Below the pieces are notes generated by a model. It did not search any database. It was not told the DNA's origin and saw only the letters and a list, made by a program, of their open reading frames with translations. A program made the position numbers and the translations under genes. Below are positions 1-6,082 of a stretch of DNA of 6,082 bases, piece by piece; position 1 is the first letter of the stretch; each line of letters starts with the position of its first letter. This DNA comes from Cytophagales bacterium (GTDB taxonomy: Bacteria; Bacteroidota; Bacteroidia; Cytophagales; Cyclobacteriaceae), in the NCBI GenBank assembly GCA_003504855.1, contig DNZD01000012.1:1-6082 (forward strand), given 5' to 3'.

Positions 1-247
1 CAAAACGGGTATTCCGCGCAGCGTCATCGATGACATGATCAATGCATACATCGCCTCGGGAGAGGTGGTGGCCTATGAGCGGTGGATATTGGAATACGGA
101 CAGCGCGTGCTCAACCCGATGATGAACCAGAAGCTTGGTCGTCCGGCGAATCATCCCACTTTCAACAACCTGTTGAAGTATGCCCTGAAAGAAGAAATTG
201 AAAAACACCCGACGATCGTCGAGTTGAGGAAGTTCAGGAAGGCCTGA
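1..247 (+). CDS. C-terminal end of an unrecognised protein (5' partial)
   Basis: The frame is open from the first complete codon at position 2 to a TGA at 245-247, giving the last 81 residues of a protein whose start lies outside the window. The ATG at 35 is probably internal, because the 11 codons before it are also open and read naturally (KTGIPRSVIDD). The fragment is mainly helical in character, with charged and amphipathic stretches (YERWILEYGQRV near fragment residues 25-36, then a Lys/Glu/Arg-rich tail ending in RKFRKA). It shows no signal peptide, membrane segment or metal-binding cysteines. It looks like the end of a soluble cytoplasmic protein. I do not recognise the family and assign no function. 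It converges on gmhA with zero bases between the two stop codons. Confidence 0.75.
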   Translation, partial: KTGIPRSVIDDMINAYIASGEVVAYERWILEYGQRVLNPMMNQKLGRPANHPTFNNLLKYALKEEIEKHPTIVELRKFRKA

Positions 248-253
248 TCAGGC
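242..253. repeat. 12-bp perfect palindrome over two abutting stop codons
   Basis: GCCTGATCAGGC is a perfect inverted repeat centred between positions 247 and 248. The plus-strand TGA (245-247) and the TGA of gmhA on the minus strand (complement of 248-250) form its core. A second overlapping inverted repeat, CAGG-CGG-CCTG at 249-259, and a further GATCAGG at 266-272 that could pair with 243-249 offer alternative hairpins. No T-run follows on either strand, so this is not a canonical intrinsic terminator. It could still slow or end transcription from both sides, but that is inference. Confidence 0.6.
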
Positions 254-826
254 GGCCTGCTTCTCGATCAGGAGAATCAGGATGTGGATAATCTTTATGT
301 GGATTTCCTGGATCCGATCTGCATAGCCCATGTGGGGGACACGGATTTCGATGTCGGCGAGGGGACCGATTTTGCCGCCCTGGTTCCCGGTAAGCACCAC
401 CGTCTTCATGCCTTTTTCTTTGGCAGCGGCAATGGCATTCAATACATTTTTGGAGTTGCCGCTGGTGCTGATGCCGAGGAGGACATCGCCTTTGTTGCCG
501 AGTGCCTCAATATAGCGGGAGAAAATAAAATCGTATCCATAGTCATTGCCAACACAAGAGATGTGACTGGCATCGGAGATACAAATGGCGGGCAGGGCTT
601 TGCGTGCGTCACGGTACTTCCCCGTTAACTCTTCAGCGAAGTGCATGGCATCGCAATGAGAGCCGCCGTTGCCGCAGGAAATAATCTTCCCGCCTGCCTT
701 GATCGAGTTGGCCATCAGGGATGCCGCGGCATCAATTTTTCCAAGGTTCGTTGCATCCTGGAGGAATGCGGCCAACACGCTGGCGGCCTGGGTGAGCTCC
801 TGCTGAATCAGCGACTGATGACTCAT
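248..826 (-). CDS. gmhA: Phosphoheptose isomerase (sedoheptulose-7-phosphate isomerase)
   Basis: GmhA converts D-sedoheptulose 7-phosphate to D-glycero-D-manno-heptose 7-phosphate, the first step of ADP-heptose synthesis for the LPS inner core, in the cytoplasm. The product has 192 residues, the same length as E. coli GmhA, and aligns along its whole length. It is a single SIS domain with the phosphosugar-binding segment [10 protein letters not shown] (50-59), the AEELTG helix (64-69), SHISCVGND (87-95) and the Ser/Thr loop GISTSGNS (118-125). The residues matching the E. coli catalytic Glu65 and His180 are Glu66 and His181, within [15 protein letters not shown]. The start ATG overlaps the stop of the upstream 103-residue gene (ATGA, 823-826), which suggests translational coupling and fixes the start. 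It is the last gene of the minus-strand block. Its stop abuts that of the convergent gene, leaving no room for its own terminator. Confidence 0.97.
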   Translation of the reverse strand: MSHQSLIQQELTQAASVLAAFLQDATNLGKIDAAASLMANSIKAGGKIISCGNGGSHCDAMHFAEELTGKYRDARKALPAICISDASHISCVGNDYGYDFIFSRYIEALGNKGDVLLGISTSGNSKNVLNAIAAAKEKGMKTVVLTGNQGGKIGPLADIEIRVPHMGYADRIQEIHIKIIHILILLIEKQAA

Positions 827-1134
827 GATTTCTTATCCGTTTCTTTCTTGTTGTTCTCCTCCTGCTGATCAAAAAGCTTGGCTTTCAGGTAGGTGTTTTG
901 ATTTTCGAGGCGATCGCGGTGAAACGTGCTGTCGGTGTGTTCACGCCAGAACCAGATAATGTCGATGAGTACCAACACGACTCCGATCGCCGCCAGGTAT
1001 TTGAAATAGGGAATGTATTTCAAAAGGCCCAGCAGATCCAACCGGCCATCTACCATTATGGTAAACACAAATGACAGAATCTGATAGGAAGCTAAAGCCA
1101 GGTAAAGGATGATCCGTTTTCTCAGCATCGACAC
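823..1134 (-). CDS. Small two-helix membrane protein, unrecognised
   Basis: This is a 103-residue protein. It has a basic N-terminus (MLRKR), a hydrophobic helix at about residues 8-28, a short linker with several Leu and Asp residues, and a second helix at about 46-63 ending in IIWFW. A charged tail follows (64-103), whose part from about 73 to 93 ([18 protein letters not shown]) looks like a short coiled coil, and the end is rich in Lys, Glu and Asn. The expected topology is both termini in the cytoplasm, by the positive-inside rule. The 5'-most start is GTG at 1132-1134; an in-frame ATG two codons later (1126-1128) is at least as likely. It lies 73 bp after the ABC exporter and overlaps gmhA by 4 bp, so it is probably co-translated with gmhA. 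I do not recognise the family. A membrane accessory role in envelope assembly is a guess from context. Length, hydrophobic pattern and coupling make it very likely a real gene. Confidence 0.85.
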   Translation of the reverse strand: MSMLRKRIILYLALASYQILSFVFTIMVDGRLDLLGLLKYIPYFKYLAAIGVVLVLIDIIWFWREHTDSTFHRDRLENQNTYLKAKLFDQQEENNKKETDKKS

Positions 1135-1144
1135 GATATTAGCC

Positions 1145-1152
1145 CAAACTTA
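1145..1152 (-). promoter_or_regulatory. Possible internal -7 element before the small membrane protein and gmhA
   Basis: Read on the minus strand, TAAGTTTG matches the Bacteroidota -7 consensus TAnnTTTG exactly. It lies 10 bases before the GTG start and 16 before the ATG start of the 103-residue gene, which would give a very short leader. No TTG is found at the expected spacing upstream, so this is a half-match. It sits in the only real gap of the operon (1135-1207), where an internal promoter could raise gmhA expression. The gap holds nothing else I can name and no convincing terminator after the exporter gene. Confidence 0.25.
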
Positions 1153-1207
1153 GGCAAAACCATTGAATCGCGACGAGGGTACACCATAAAAAGCGATGAA
1201 CCGCACC

Positions 1208-3028
1208 TTACGGCTTCTGGATTGTGCTCAGTTTCCAATAAAGTCCCCTGTTTTGCATGAGCGTTTCGTGGTTGCCCCGTTCGATGATTTTTCCTTCTTG
1301 TATTACAATTATCTCATCGGCATGTTGAATGGTACTCAACCTATGGGCAATTACTACAGATGTACGGTTCTTCATCAAATTGAATAATGCTTCCTGCACG
1401 AGTTTCTCGGATTCCGAGTCCAGGGCAGAGGTGGCCTCATCCAGGATCAGGATGGGCGGATTCTTCAACACAGCCCGGGCAATGCTGATGCGCTGACGCT
1501 GTCCACCGGAGAAGTTGATGCCGCGCTCACCAATGGTTGTTTGATAGCCATTTTCGGTCTGCATAATGAAGTCATGGGCATTGGCAATTTTAGCCGCCTG
1601 CATCACCTGTGCTTCACTCACACCCGGCATACCAAAGGCGATGTTGTTGAATATGCTGTCATTGAACAGGATGGATTCCTGGGTCACCACCCCCATATGT
1701 TTGCGCAACGAATCGATGTCATAGTCCGTCAGCGCAATATCATCTACATACACGGCCCCTGCAGTAGGGTCATAGAATCTGGGTACGAGGTCTGCGAGGG
1801 TTGACTTACCGCCACCTGAGGGTCCGACGAGGGCCACGGTCTTTCCTTTTGGCACTGTGAGGTTGATGTTTTCCAACACATTCACTGCATCATACGCAAA
1901 ACTCACGTTCTTGAATTCGATGGCTCGCTCAAAGCTCTTCAGGACAACCGCATTGGGTTTGTTCTCAATAGCCGGCTCTGTATCAATAACGGTGAATATC
2001 CGGCGTGCGCTGGCAATACCCTTTTGCAGGGACGTGATGCCGTTGGAGAATGCTTTGGCCGGCTGGATGATGCTGGCGAAGAGGGCCAGGAATACCATAA
2101 ACTTGGCAGCATCCAACTCCTGGTCACCGTTCAGGATCAGGCTTCCGCCGAACCACAGTATCAACGCAACAATCAATACGCCGAGAAACTCAGAAACGGG
2201 AGAAGCCAGTTCATTCTTATAAGCCATGCCCATATTCACCTTGCGGTAGAACCTGTTCTCCACATCCATTTTCTCAAGGATATAATTGCGGGCATTGAAT
2301 GCCTTGACCACGCGCATACCTGTGATGGTCTCATCAAGAATATTAACAATACGCCCGAGCGATTCCTGACTCTCTTTGGCTTCTTTCTTGAGCCGGCGGA
2401 TAATATCGGCCAACACCCCACCCAGCAACGGAAGTACCAACAAGGTAAACAAGGTCAGCTTCACCGAAATGAAAAAGAGGGCGCCAAAATAAACGATAAT
2501 GGTAATGGGCTCCTTGAGTACGGCTTTGAGGGTATTCATCACGGCATTCTCCACTTCCTGCACGTCGTTGGTGAATCGGGAGATCAAATCGCCCTTGCGC
2601 TGGTTGTTGAAGTATCCTATCTGCAGGCGTGTGACATTGGTGAAGATGTGGGTACGCATGTTCCTTACAATATCCACGCGCAGGCGTGATGCCACAATGC
2701 GCTCGAGGTAGCGGAAAAATCCACTGAGCAGCACGGCAACCGAAATCAAAAGACACACAAACAGCAGCGCATCGGACTTTCCGTTTTGTACGATGATTGT
2801 TTTGAAGTAATACTCAAAAACCCGGATCGGGAAATTAAGACTCAGGGTAAAGGCCGGAAATTCAGGAATGGTGTTATTGACTTTGTCAAACAGGATATTC
2901 AACATGGGAAACAACGATGCCAGGCTGATGGCACTGAAGATGATTCCCAATACCGAAAAGATAAAGAACTGAATCAGTTTGGACGTGAGTCCATTGGAGT
3001 ACTTAAGGATCCGGAAGAAGGTCTGCAT
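1208..3028 (-). CDS. MsbA-type ABC exporter (lipid A/multidrug family)
   Basis: This is a half-transporter of 606 residues with an N-terminal transmembrane domain and a C-terminal ATPase domain, expected to act as an inner-membrane homodimer. Six helices lie at about 18-41, 86-107, 173-190, 190-207, 278-299 and 308-324, with a longer than usual external loop between the first two. The ATPase domain has the A-loop Tyr379, Walker A GPSGGGKST (402-410), Q-loop Gln450, signature FSGGQ (506-510), Walker B ILILDE with catalytic Glu531, D-loop SALD (534-537) and H-loop His562, so it appears fully active. An in-frame TTG at 3053-3055 would add nine residues but overlap the upstream gene. I chose the ATG at 3026-3028 because it follows the upstream stop by one base (TGACATG). 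Family members flip lipid A-core or export drugs and lipids. The adjacent gmhA and outer membrane barrel favour an envelope lipid or glycan substrate, but the sequence alone does not prove MsbA function. Confidence 0.93.
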   Translation of the reverse strand: MQTFFRILKYSNGLTSKLIQFFIFSVLGIIFSAISLASLFPMLNILFDKVNNTIPEFPAFTLSLNFPIRVFEYYFKTIIVQNGKSDALLFVCLLISVAVLLSGFFRYLERIVASRLRVDIVRNMRTHIFTNVTRLQIGYFNNQRKGDLISRFTNDVQEVENAVMNTLKAVLKEPITIIVYFGALFFISVKLTLFTLLVLPLLGGVLADIIRRLKKEAKESQESLGRIVNILDETITGMRVVKAFNARNYILEKMDVENRFYRKVNMGMAYKNELASPVSEFLGVLIVALILWFGGSLILNGDQELDAAKFMVFLALFASIIQPAKAFSNGITSLQKGIASARRIFTVIDTEPAIENKPNAVVLKSFERAIEFKNVSFAYDAVNVLENINLTVPKGKTVALVGPSGGGKSTLADLVPRFYDPTAGAVYVDDIALTDYDIDSLRKHMGVVTQESILFNDSIFNNIAFGMPGVSEAQVMQAAKIANAHDFIMQTENGYQTTIGERGINFSGGQRQRISIARAVLKNPPILILDEATSALDSESEKLVQEALFNLMKNRTSVVIAHRLSTIQHADEIIVIQEGKIIERGNHETLMQNRGLYWKLSTIQKP

Positions 3029-3029
3029 G

Positions 3030-4787
3030 TCAGAAGTCGAAAGAACGCGTAGCAAAATTCCAGCGCAAAGCTACGGAAGATATATTCGAATTGTAGTCAA
3101 ACAAGGGATCCGGGCTCTTGCTGTTGCGTATGGTCTGTCGGAAATCGACGAAAAGGTTATGCTTCACCATATAGGAAACCAGCAAATCCGCGTACACGAT
3201 GGTATTGTCGGTTCCCTGCCCGATTTTATTGTTGAAGTCCTGAATACGGGTGTTGTAACTCTTGTTGATGTCGCCACCATAGTTAGTCCAGTAGGGACCA
3301 CCCGGCAGCAATGAACTATAAGGTGTGCCGTTGAGGGTTTGCAACATGGCATCCCGGCCTGTTTTCACCACAAAGGACTTCAGCGTAAGATGTAGCCTGG
3401 GAATTGGCTGATAACGAACAATGGCCGCCACCTCATAAAAATTAGCTCCCATCGGATGAGCAATGGGCTGCATGAAGTTGGTATAACTGGTAAACTGATT
3501 GGCATGTGAATAGGTGAAAGGGCGCACCACGTTGCCTTCCAGTTGAAGGTCGAGATTACTGATGCCTGCCACGTCGATGTATTTGATTCCACCCTGTATG
3601 GCAAACTTGTTGGCCCACCATCCGTTACCGGCGCGGAGATTCTTCAGCACAAATTCGTCGAGCACCACCTGACCATAGAATAAGAGGCGTTTGGCAGCTA
3701 TCCATTTCCAATCCAGGCCCAACACCACATTATCGGTGCTGCCGTGTTGCTGCTCGATGGCGCGGTAAAAGATCACTGGGTTCAGGTAGTTCAGTTCAAA
3801 CACACCGCCGTTGACGGAATCCTGTGGAGCGAAGATCACCGACTCAAACAATCCGATATTAAATCTCTTGCCGAGGTTCACACTTAATTGGTGGAAGGCC
3901 ATGAACTTATCGGGATACCTTGAATTGCCCGGACTGCCGTTCGCAGAGCCAATCACGTTGGCCGTCATCCGGCTGAGTTGAAAGAAGTAATTGAACTTCC
4001 TGATTTTGGCGTTGGCCCTGATAAACAAGGCGGCGGGTGAGAAATCAGAAAATATCAGGGAACGAAATCCATTGCCGATGTTGGTGCGGTCGTTTCCAAA
4101 CTGCATCCAGATATGTTTGGAGATATTGAAGTCGATGTAAGCCCGTGCCTCAAAGAAGTCTACGCCGCCCGACTTGAATGGCTTCCAAAAGCCCTGATGG
4201 GGTAATGCATAATAGCCATACACATTGGAGTAATCGGCTACATAAGCAGGATATCGCGCCTGGTTGTCCGCCAGATAGGTGTAGAAACCAATTTTCTTGT
4301 CAATCATACCGCGCACTTCAACGCCGCGTGTGTTCACGAACAGCGAGCTGCCCAGCTGTGAGTCCTTGCCACCACCCACATACAATACAGGATTGATATG
4401 CAGGTCGAATTCAGGTTCATCGACATAATACAAATCTGATTTCTTCTTATACAATTGTCTGAGCACCGGTGTTGGGCTGTCGTTGGTGTTGGACTGCGAC
4501 CATTCCCAGTTGTCGTTGCGGAGGTAGCTCAGGTTGAAGCGGTCGGAAGCACTGCTGAATACGCCGTCGTTTTTGTCAAGGCTGTCAATCATCGCAGCGA
4601 TGGCTGACCGCTTATAGGGTTTGACCGTAGTAAAGAGTTCGTTTACGGTATGGCCTGCTTTGATCTCATAGCGGTCGATACGATGGTAGTAGTCCTCATT
4701 GAGGGGTGCGTTGGTACTTTGGGCCCATGACCACAGCGGGAGGAAAAAAAGGAAGGCTAGAGCGTAAAGGCGGGCTCGGTTTACCAT
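3030..4787 (-). CDS. Outer membrane beta-barrel protein, Wzi/RemB-like
   Basis: This 585-residue protein has a clear signal peptide: Arg residues at 4 and 6, a hydrophobic core at 7-19, and likely cleavage after Ala22 in SWA|QS. The mature N-terminus carries the segment [16 protein letters not shown], which I associate with Bacteroidota proteins annotated as RemB (gliding motility) or capsule assembly Wzi family. The rest is a succession of alternating hydrophobic and polar strands rich in Tyr, Phe, Trp, Asn and Gly (for example [19 protein letters not shown] and the following [14 protein letters not shown], roughly residues 212-250). The chain ends in Phe, as outer membrane barrels usually do. 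Wzi of Klebsiella and E. coli anchors capsule at the cell surface; Flavobacterium RemB is a surface gliding protein. Which role applies here cannot be read from the sequence. It is the first gene of the envelope block, with a promoter candidate about 60 bp upstream, and is followed after one base by the ABC exporter. Barrel assignment is firm; the subfamily is less so. Confidence 0.85.
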   Translation of the reverse strand: MVNRARLYALAFLFFLPLWSWAQSTNAPLNEDYYHRIDRYEIKAGHTVNELFTTVKPYKRSAIAAMIDSLDKNDGVFSSASDRFNLSYLRNDNWEWSQSNTNDSPTPVLRQLYKKKSDLYYVDEPEFDLHINPVLYVGGGKDSQLGSSLFVNTRGVEVRGMIDKKIGFYTYLADNQARYPAYVADYSNVYGYYALPHQGFWKPFKSGGVDFFEARAYIDFNISKHIWMQFGNDRTNIGNGFRSLIFSDFSPAALFIRANAKIRKFNYFFQLSRMTANVIGSANGSPGNSRYPDKFMAFHQLSVNLGKRFNIGLFESVIFAPQDSVNGGVFELNYLNPVIFYRAIEQQHGSTDNVVLGLDWKWIAAKRLLFYGQVVLDEFVLKNLRAGNGWWANKFAIQGGIKYIDVAGISNLDLQLEGNVVRPFTYSHANQFTSYTNFMQPIAHPMGANFYEVAAIVRYQPIPRLHLTLKSFVVKTGRDAMLQTLNGTPYSSLLPGGPYWTNYGGDINKSYNTRIQDFNNKIGQGTDNTIVYADLLVSYMVKHNLFVDFRQTIRNSKSPDPLFDYNSNISSVALRWNFATRSFDF

Positions 4788-4848
4788 GTTATTTTTGCTG
4801 TCCAGCCATCCACGGAGGCCCTGAAAAGGGGTGTGCGGCGGGAGGCGT

Positions 4849-4856
4849 CAAAAATA
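4849..4856 (-). promoter_or_regulatory. Promoter -7 element for the envelope operon
   Basis: On the minus strand TATTTTTG is an exact match to the Bacteroidota -7 consensus TAnnTTTG. The expected -33 TTG is only partly matched (TTA near 4876-4878, 19 bp spacing). Transcription would begin near 4842-4845 and leave a leader of about 55-60 bases before the ATG at 4787. This is the only good candidate upstream of the barrel gene, so it probably drives the four-gene minus-strand block. Confidence 0.5.
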
Positions 4857-4895
4857 CAACCAAAACCCGTTTCCTTAACATTCCGGAAAGCCCCC

Positions 4896-4925
4896 TTGGA
4901 AATCCATTTCAGGCATTTATCTTTG
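4896..4925 (+). promoter_or_regulatory. Promoter of rpmE2 (Bacteroidota primary-sigma type)
   Basis: TTG at 4896-4898, a 19-bp spacer, then TATCTTTG at 4918-4925 match the Bacteroidota consensus (TTG, about 19 bp, TAnnTTTG) in both elements and in spacing. A start near 4930 would leave a leader of only about 25 bases before the rpmE2 ATG. No Shine-Dalgarno sequence is visible, only an A-rich stretch, as is usual in this phylum. It is divergent from, and about 40 bp from, the -7 element of the envelope operon. Confidence 0.75.
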
Positions 4926-4955
4926 CAGTCCGTTAACAAAAAGTGGATTAAAGAC

Positions 4956-5201
4956 ATGAAAAAGGACATTCATCCGGACTATAAAGAAGTGGTTTTTTGG
5001 GATACTACCAGCGATTTCAAGTTTTTGACCCGCTCTACCCTGAAATCCAAGGAAACAACTACCTGGACGGACGGCAAAGAATACCCTGTGATTAAGGTCG
5101 AAGTGAGCTCTGCTTCACACCCGTTCTTCACCGGTAAGAAGATGTTCCTCGACTCGGCTGGCCGCGTGGAGAAATTCCAGAAGAAATACAAGAAAGCCTG
5201 A
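4956..5201 (+). CDS. rpmE2: 50S ribosomal protein L31 type B
   Basis: L31 is a small protein of the large ribosomal subunit that bridges to the small subunit. The 81-residue product begins [20 protein letters not shown], the typical type B opening, and contains the conserved core [16 protein letters not shown] (about 47-62) followed by a basic tail ([13 protein letters not shown]). It has no cysteine at all, so it lacks the CXXC zinc site of the type A form and is the zinc-independent paralogue. The frame is open upstream to an ATG at 4833, but that extension does not look like L31 and crosses the promoter, so the ATG at 4956 is the start. The gene is monocistronic by layout, with its own promoter upstream and an intrinsic terminator about 40 bp downstream. 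Confidence 0.97.
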   Translation: MKKDIHPDYKEVVFWDTTSDFKFLTRSTLKSKETTTWTDGKEYPVIKVEVSSASHPFFTGKKMFLDSAGRVEKFQKKYKKA

Positions 5202-5241
5202 CGGCTGTCATAGCGCCGGGTGGCGCGATTGGACGAATTTG

Positions 5242-5272
5242 AAAGGTCTCCGCTTGGGGACCTTTTCTTTTT
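5242..5272 (+). terminator. Rho-independent terminator of rpmE2
   Basis: AAAGGTCTCC (5242-5251) pairs with GGGGACCTTT (5256-5265) through one G-T wobble, giving a 10-bp stem with the 4-base loop GCTT. The right arm runs into TTTTCTTTTT (5263-5272). It is correctly oriented to end the rpmE2 transcript. A small GC hairpin, GCGCC-GGGT-GGCGC at 5213-5226, lies between the stop codon and this terminator without a T-run of its own. Confidence 0.88.
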
Positions 5273-5301
5273 GCTCCATGCAAAAGCTGTGTCCAAAACC
5301 A

Positions 5302-5309
5302 TAATTTAG
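5302..5309 (+). promoter_or_regulatory. Weak -7-like element before the nucleotidyltransferase gene
   Basis: TAATTTAG differs from TAnnTTTG at one position and ends five bases before the ATG at 5315. No TTG lies at a suitable distance upstream; the nearest, at 5271-5273, is 28 bp away. If used, the transcript would be almost leaderless. Some promoter is expected in 5273-5314 because the rpmE2 terminator separates the two genes, and this is the best candidate there. Confidence 0.3.
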
Positions 5310-5314
5310 CCGTC

Positions 5315-6082
5315 ATGAATGTTGTGCTGTTTGATGACAAGGTGATCCGGGAAAACCTGCTCCCCTTCACATACACCCGTCCGGTTGCCTCCATCCGGGT
5401 CGGCATCCTTACCATTGCCGAGAAATGGGAACACTACCTGGAGCATACCATCTCCTACCTCACCCAGGACTACCTACAGTATAAGTTTCCGATAAAGACT
5501 ACCACGGACAATATCCTGATCAACGGCGCCGTATGCCCTACCGACGAGCTGGTGCTCGCCATTCGTCAATTGAAGAAAGGCGAAAGTCTAATGTCTGGCG
5601 AAACGATGTTGGCAGCCCGTTCAGACGATGCGTATTCATTGGGCACCACCCGGTTTATCCCCAAAGCATTTTCCGGTGAAGTTACCCTGATCGACCAACC
5701 ATGGCGCATCTTCCAACAGAACGGCGCTCAGATCCGCAGCGATTTCGAGCGTGTCACCGCAGGACGCAAGTCCAGAAACATCGACGATCCACATACCCGT
5801 GTGTACGGCGGCGAGAATATCTTTATTGAACATGGTGTTCGACTACAAGCTGCCATACTGAATGCATCGGATGGTCCCATCTACATCGGACCCAACGTGC
5901 AGGTTCAGGAAGGCGCCATCATACGGGGTCCATTTTCCATTGGCGCACATTCTGTGGTTAACATGGGCGCCAAGATGCGTGCCGATACATCCATCGGTCC
6001 CCATTGCAAGGTGGGCGGCGAAGTGAGTAATACGGTGATGTTTGGATTCTCCAGCAAAGTGCACGACGGCTTTCTTGGCAGT
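5315..6082 (+). CDS. GlmU-like sugar nucleotidyltransferase (3' partial)
   Basis: The frame from the ATG at 5315 stays open for 256 codons to the window edge, so the C-terminus is missing; full proteins of this type are, from memory, about 400 residues. The N-terminal part (MNVVLFDD, then LLPFTYTRPVASIRVGILTI at about 15-34 and EKWE at 36-39) fits the Bacteroidota family annotated as putative sugar nucleotidyltransferase or GlmU family protein. It lacks the usual GXGTRM nucleotide-binding motif. From about residue 165 the sequence turns into left-handed beta-helix hexapeptide repeats (IFIEHGVRLQAAIL, PIYIGPNVQVQEGAII, FSIGAHSVVNMGAKM, TSIGPHCKVGGEV), as in acyltransferase domains, followed by FSSKVHDGFLGS. 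It probably makes or modifies an activated sugar for cell-wall or surface glycans, but the exact substrate is unknown. No Shine-Dalgarno is visible. The gene follows the rpmE2 terminator and is transcribed separately. Confidence 0.88.
   Translation, partial: MNVVLFDDKVIRENLLPFTYTRPVASIRVGILTIAEKWEHYLEHTISYLTQDYLQYKFPIKTTTDNILINGAVCPTDELVLAIRQLKKGESLMSGETMLAARSDDAYSLGTTRFIPKAFSGEVTLIDQPWRIFQQNGAQIRSDFERVTAGRKSRNIDDPHTRVYGGENIFIEHGVRLQAAILNASDGPIYIGPNVQVQEGAIIRGPFSIGAHSVVNMGAKMRADTSIGPHCKVGGEVSNTVMFGFSSKVHDGFLGS

Noticed and set aside
284..628. 114-codon plus-strand frame antisense to gmhA
   Set aside because: gmhA is certain here and the antisense product shows no family features.
1135..1207. 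Terminator between the ABC exporter and the small membrane protein
   Set aside because: There is a short T-run on the minus strand (complement near 1188-1192) but no adjacent stem longer than about three pairs.
2024..2689. 221-codon open frame on the plus strand, antisense to the ABC exporter
   Set aside because: It lies wholly inside a gene with intact motifs on the other strand, and its translation is low-complexity (many His, Gln, Asn) with no recognisable domain. It is a shadow of the minus-strand coding frame.
3029..3055. TTG start that would extend the ABC exporter by nine residues
   Set aside because: It would overlap the upstream barrel gene by 26 bases, whereas an ATG sits one base after that gene's stop and gives the usual N-terminus of such exporters.
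4788..4848. Structured leader or riboswitch upstream of the barrel gene
   Set aside because: Only short GC-rich pairings are visible and I find no recognisable aptamer or terminator-like switch.
4833..4955. N-terminal extension of L31 from the ATG at 4833
   Set aside because: The extension contains the consensus promoter and is unlike L31, and the internal ATG gives the exact type B N-terminus.
4926..4955. Autoregulatory L31 leader RNA
   Set aside because: From the predicted start the leader is only about 25 bases with no stable hairpin, too short for the L31 leader structures known in other phyla.
1..6082. Mobile elements, CRISPR arrays, tRNA or rRNA genes
   Set aside because: No transposase or integrase motifs, no regularly spaced direct repeats, no terminal inverted repeats and no tRNA-like sequence were seen on either strand.

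Overview
The window looks like a chromosomal segment from a Bacteroidota bacterium, probably of the Cytophagales or Chitinophagales type with moderate GC. The evidence is threefold. The promoters fit the Bacteroidota consensus (TTG, about 19 bp, TAnnTTTG) and purine-rich Shine-Dalgarno sequences are absent. The ribosomal protein L31 is the cysteine-free type B form. Two genes belong to families I associate with this phylum: a Wzi/RemB-like outer membrane barrel and a GlmU-like sugar nucleotidyltransferase with a non-canonical N-terminus.

Layout: positions 1-247 hold the 3' end of an unrecognised plus-strand gene. Its stop codon directly abuts the stop of gmhA on the other strand. From 4787 down to 248 the minus strand carries a compact four-gene block, read in the order Wzi/RemB-like outer membrane barrel, MsbA-type ABC exporter, 103-residue membrane protein, and gmhA (sedoheptulose-7-phosphate isomerase). 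Barrel and exporter are separated by one base, the small protein and gmhA overlap by 4 bases, and the only real gap is 73 bp between exporter and small protein. A promoter candidate precedes the block at 4849-4856. Diverging from it, a strong promoter match (4896-4925) drives rpmE2 (4956-5201), which is closed by a good intrinsic terminator (5242-5272). The last gene (5315 to the window end) is a GlmU-like nucleotidyltransferase cut off by the window edge.

Function: the minus-strand block has an envelope theme. GmhA starts ADP-heptose synthesis for the LPS core, MsbA-type exporters flip lipid A-core across the inner membrane, and Wzi-type barrels act at the outer membrane in surface polysaccharide attachment or in motility. 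The GlmU-like protein at the right edge probably also makes a sugar nucleotide. I see no mobile element, CRISPR array, tRNA or rRNA, and nothing I would call a new defence or mobile system. The least explained items are the small membrane protein between msbA and gmhA, the pairing of a Wzi/RemB-like barrel with MsbA, and the 12-bp perfect palindrome formed by the two abutting stop codons.
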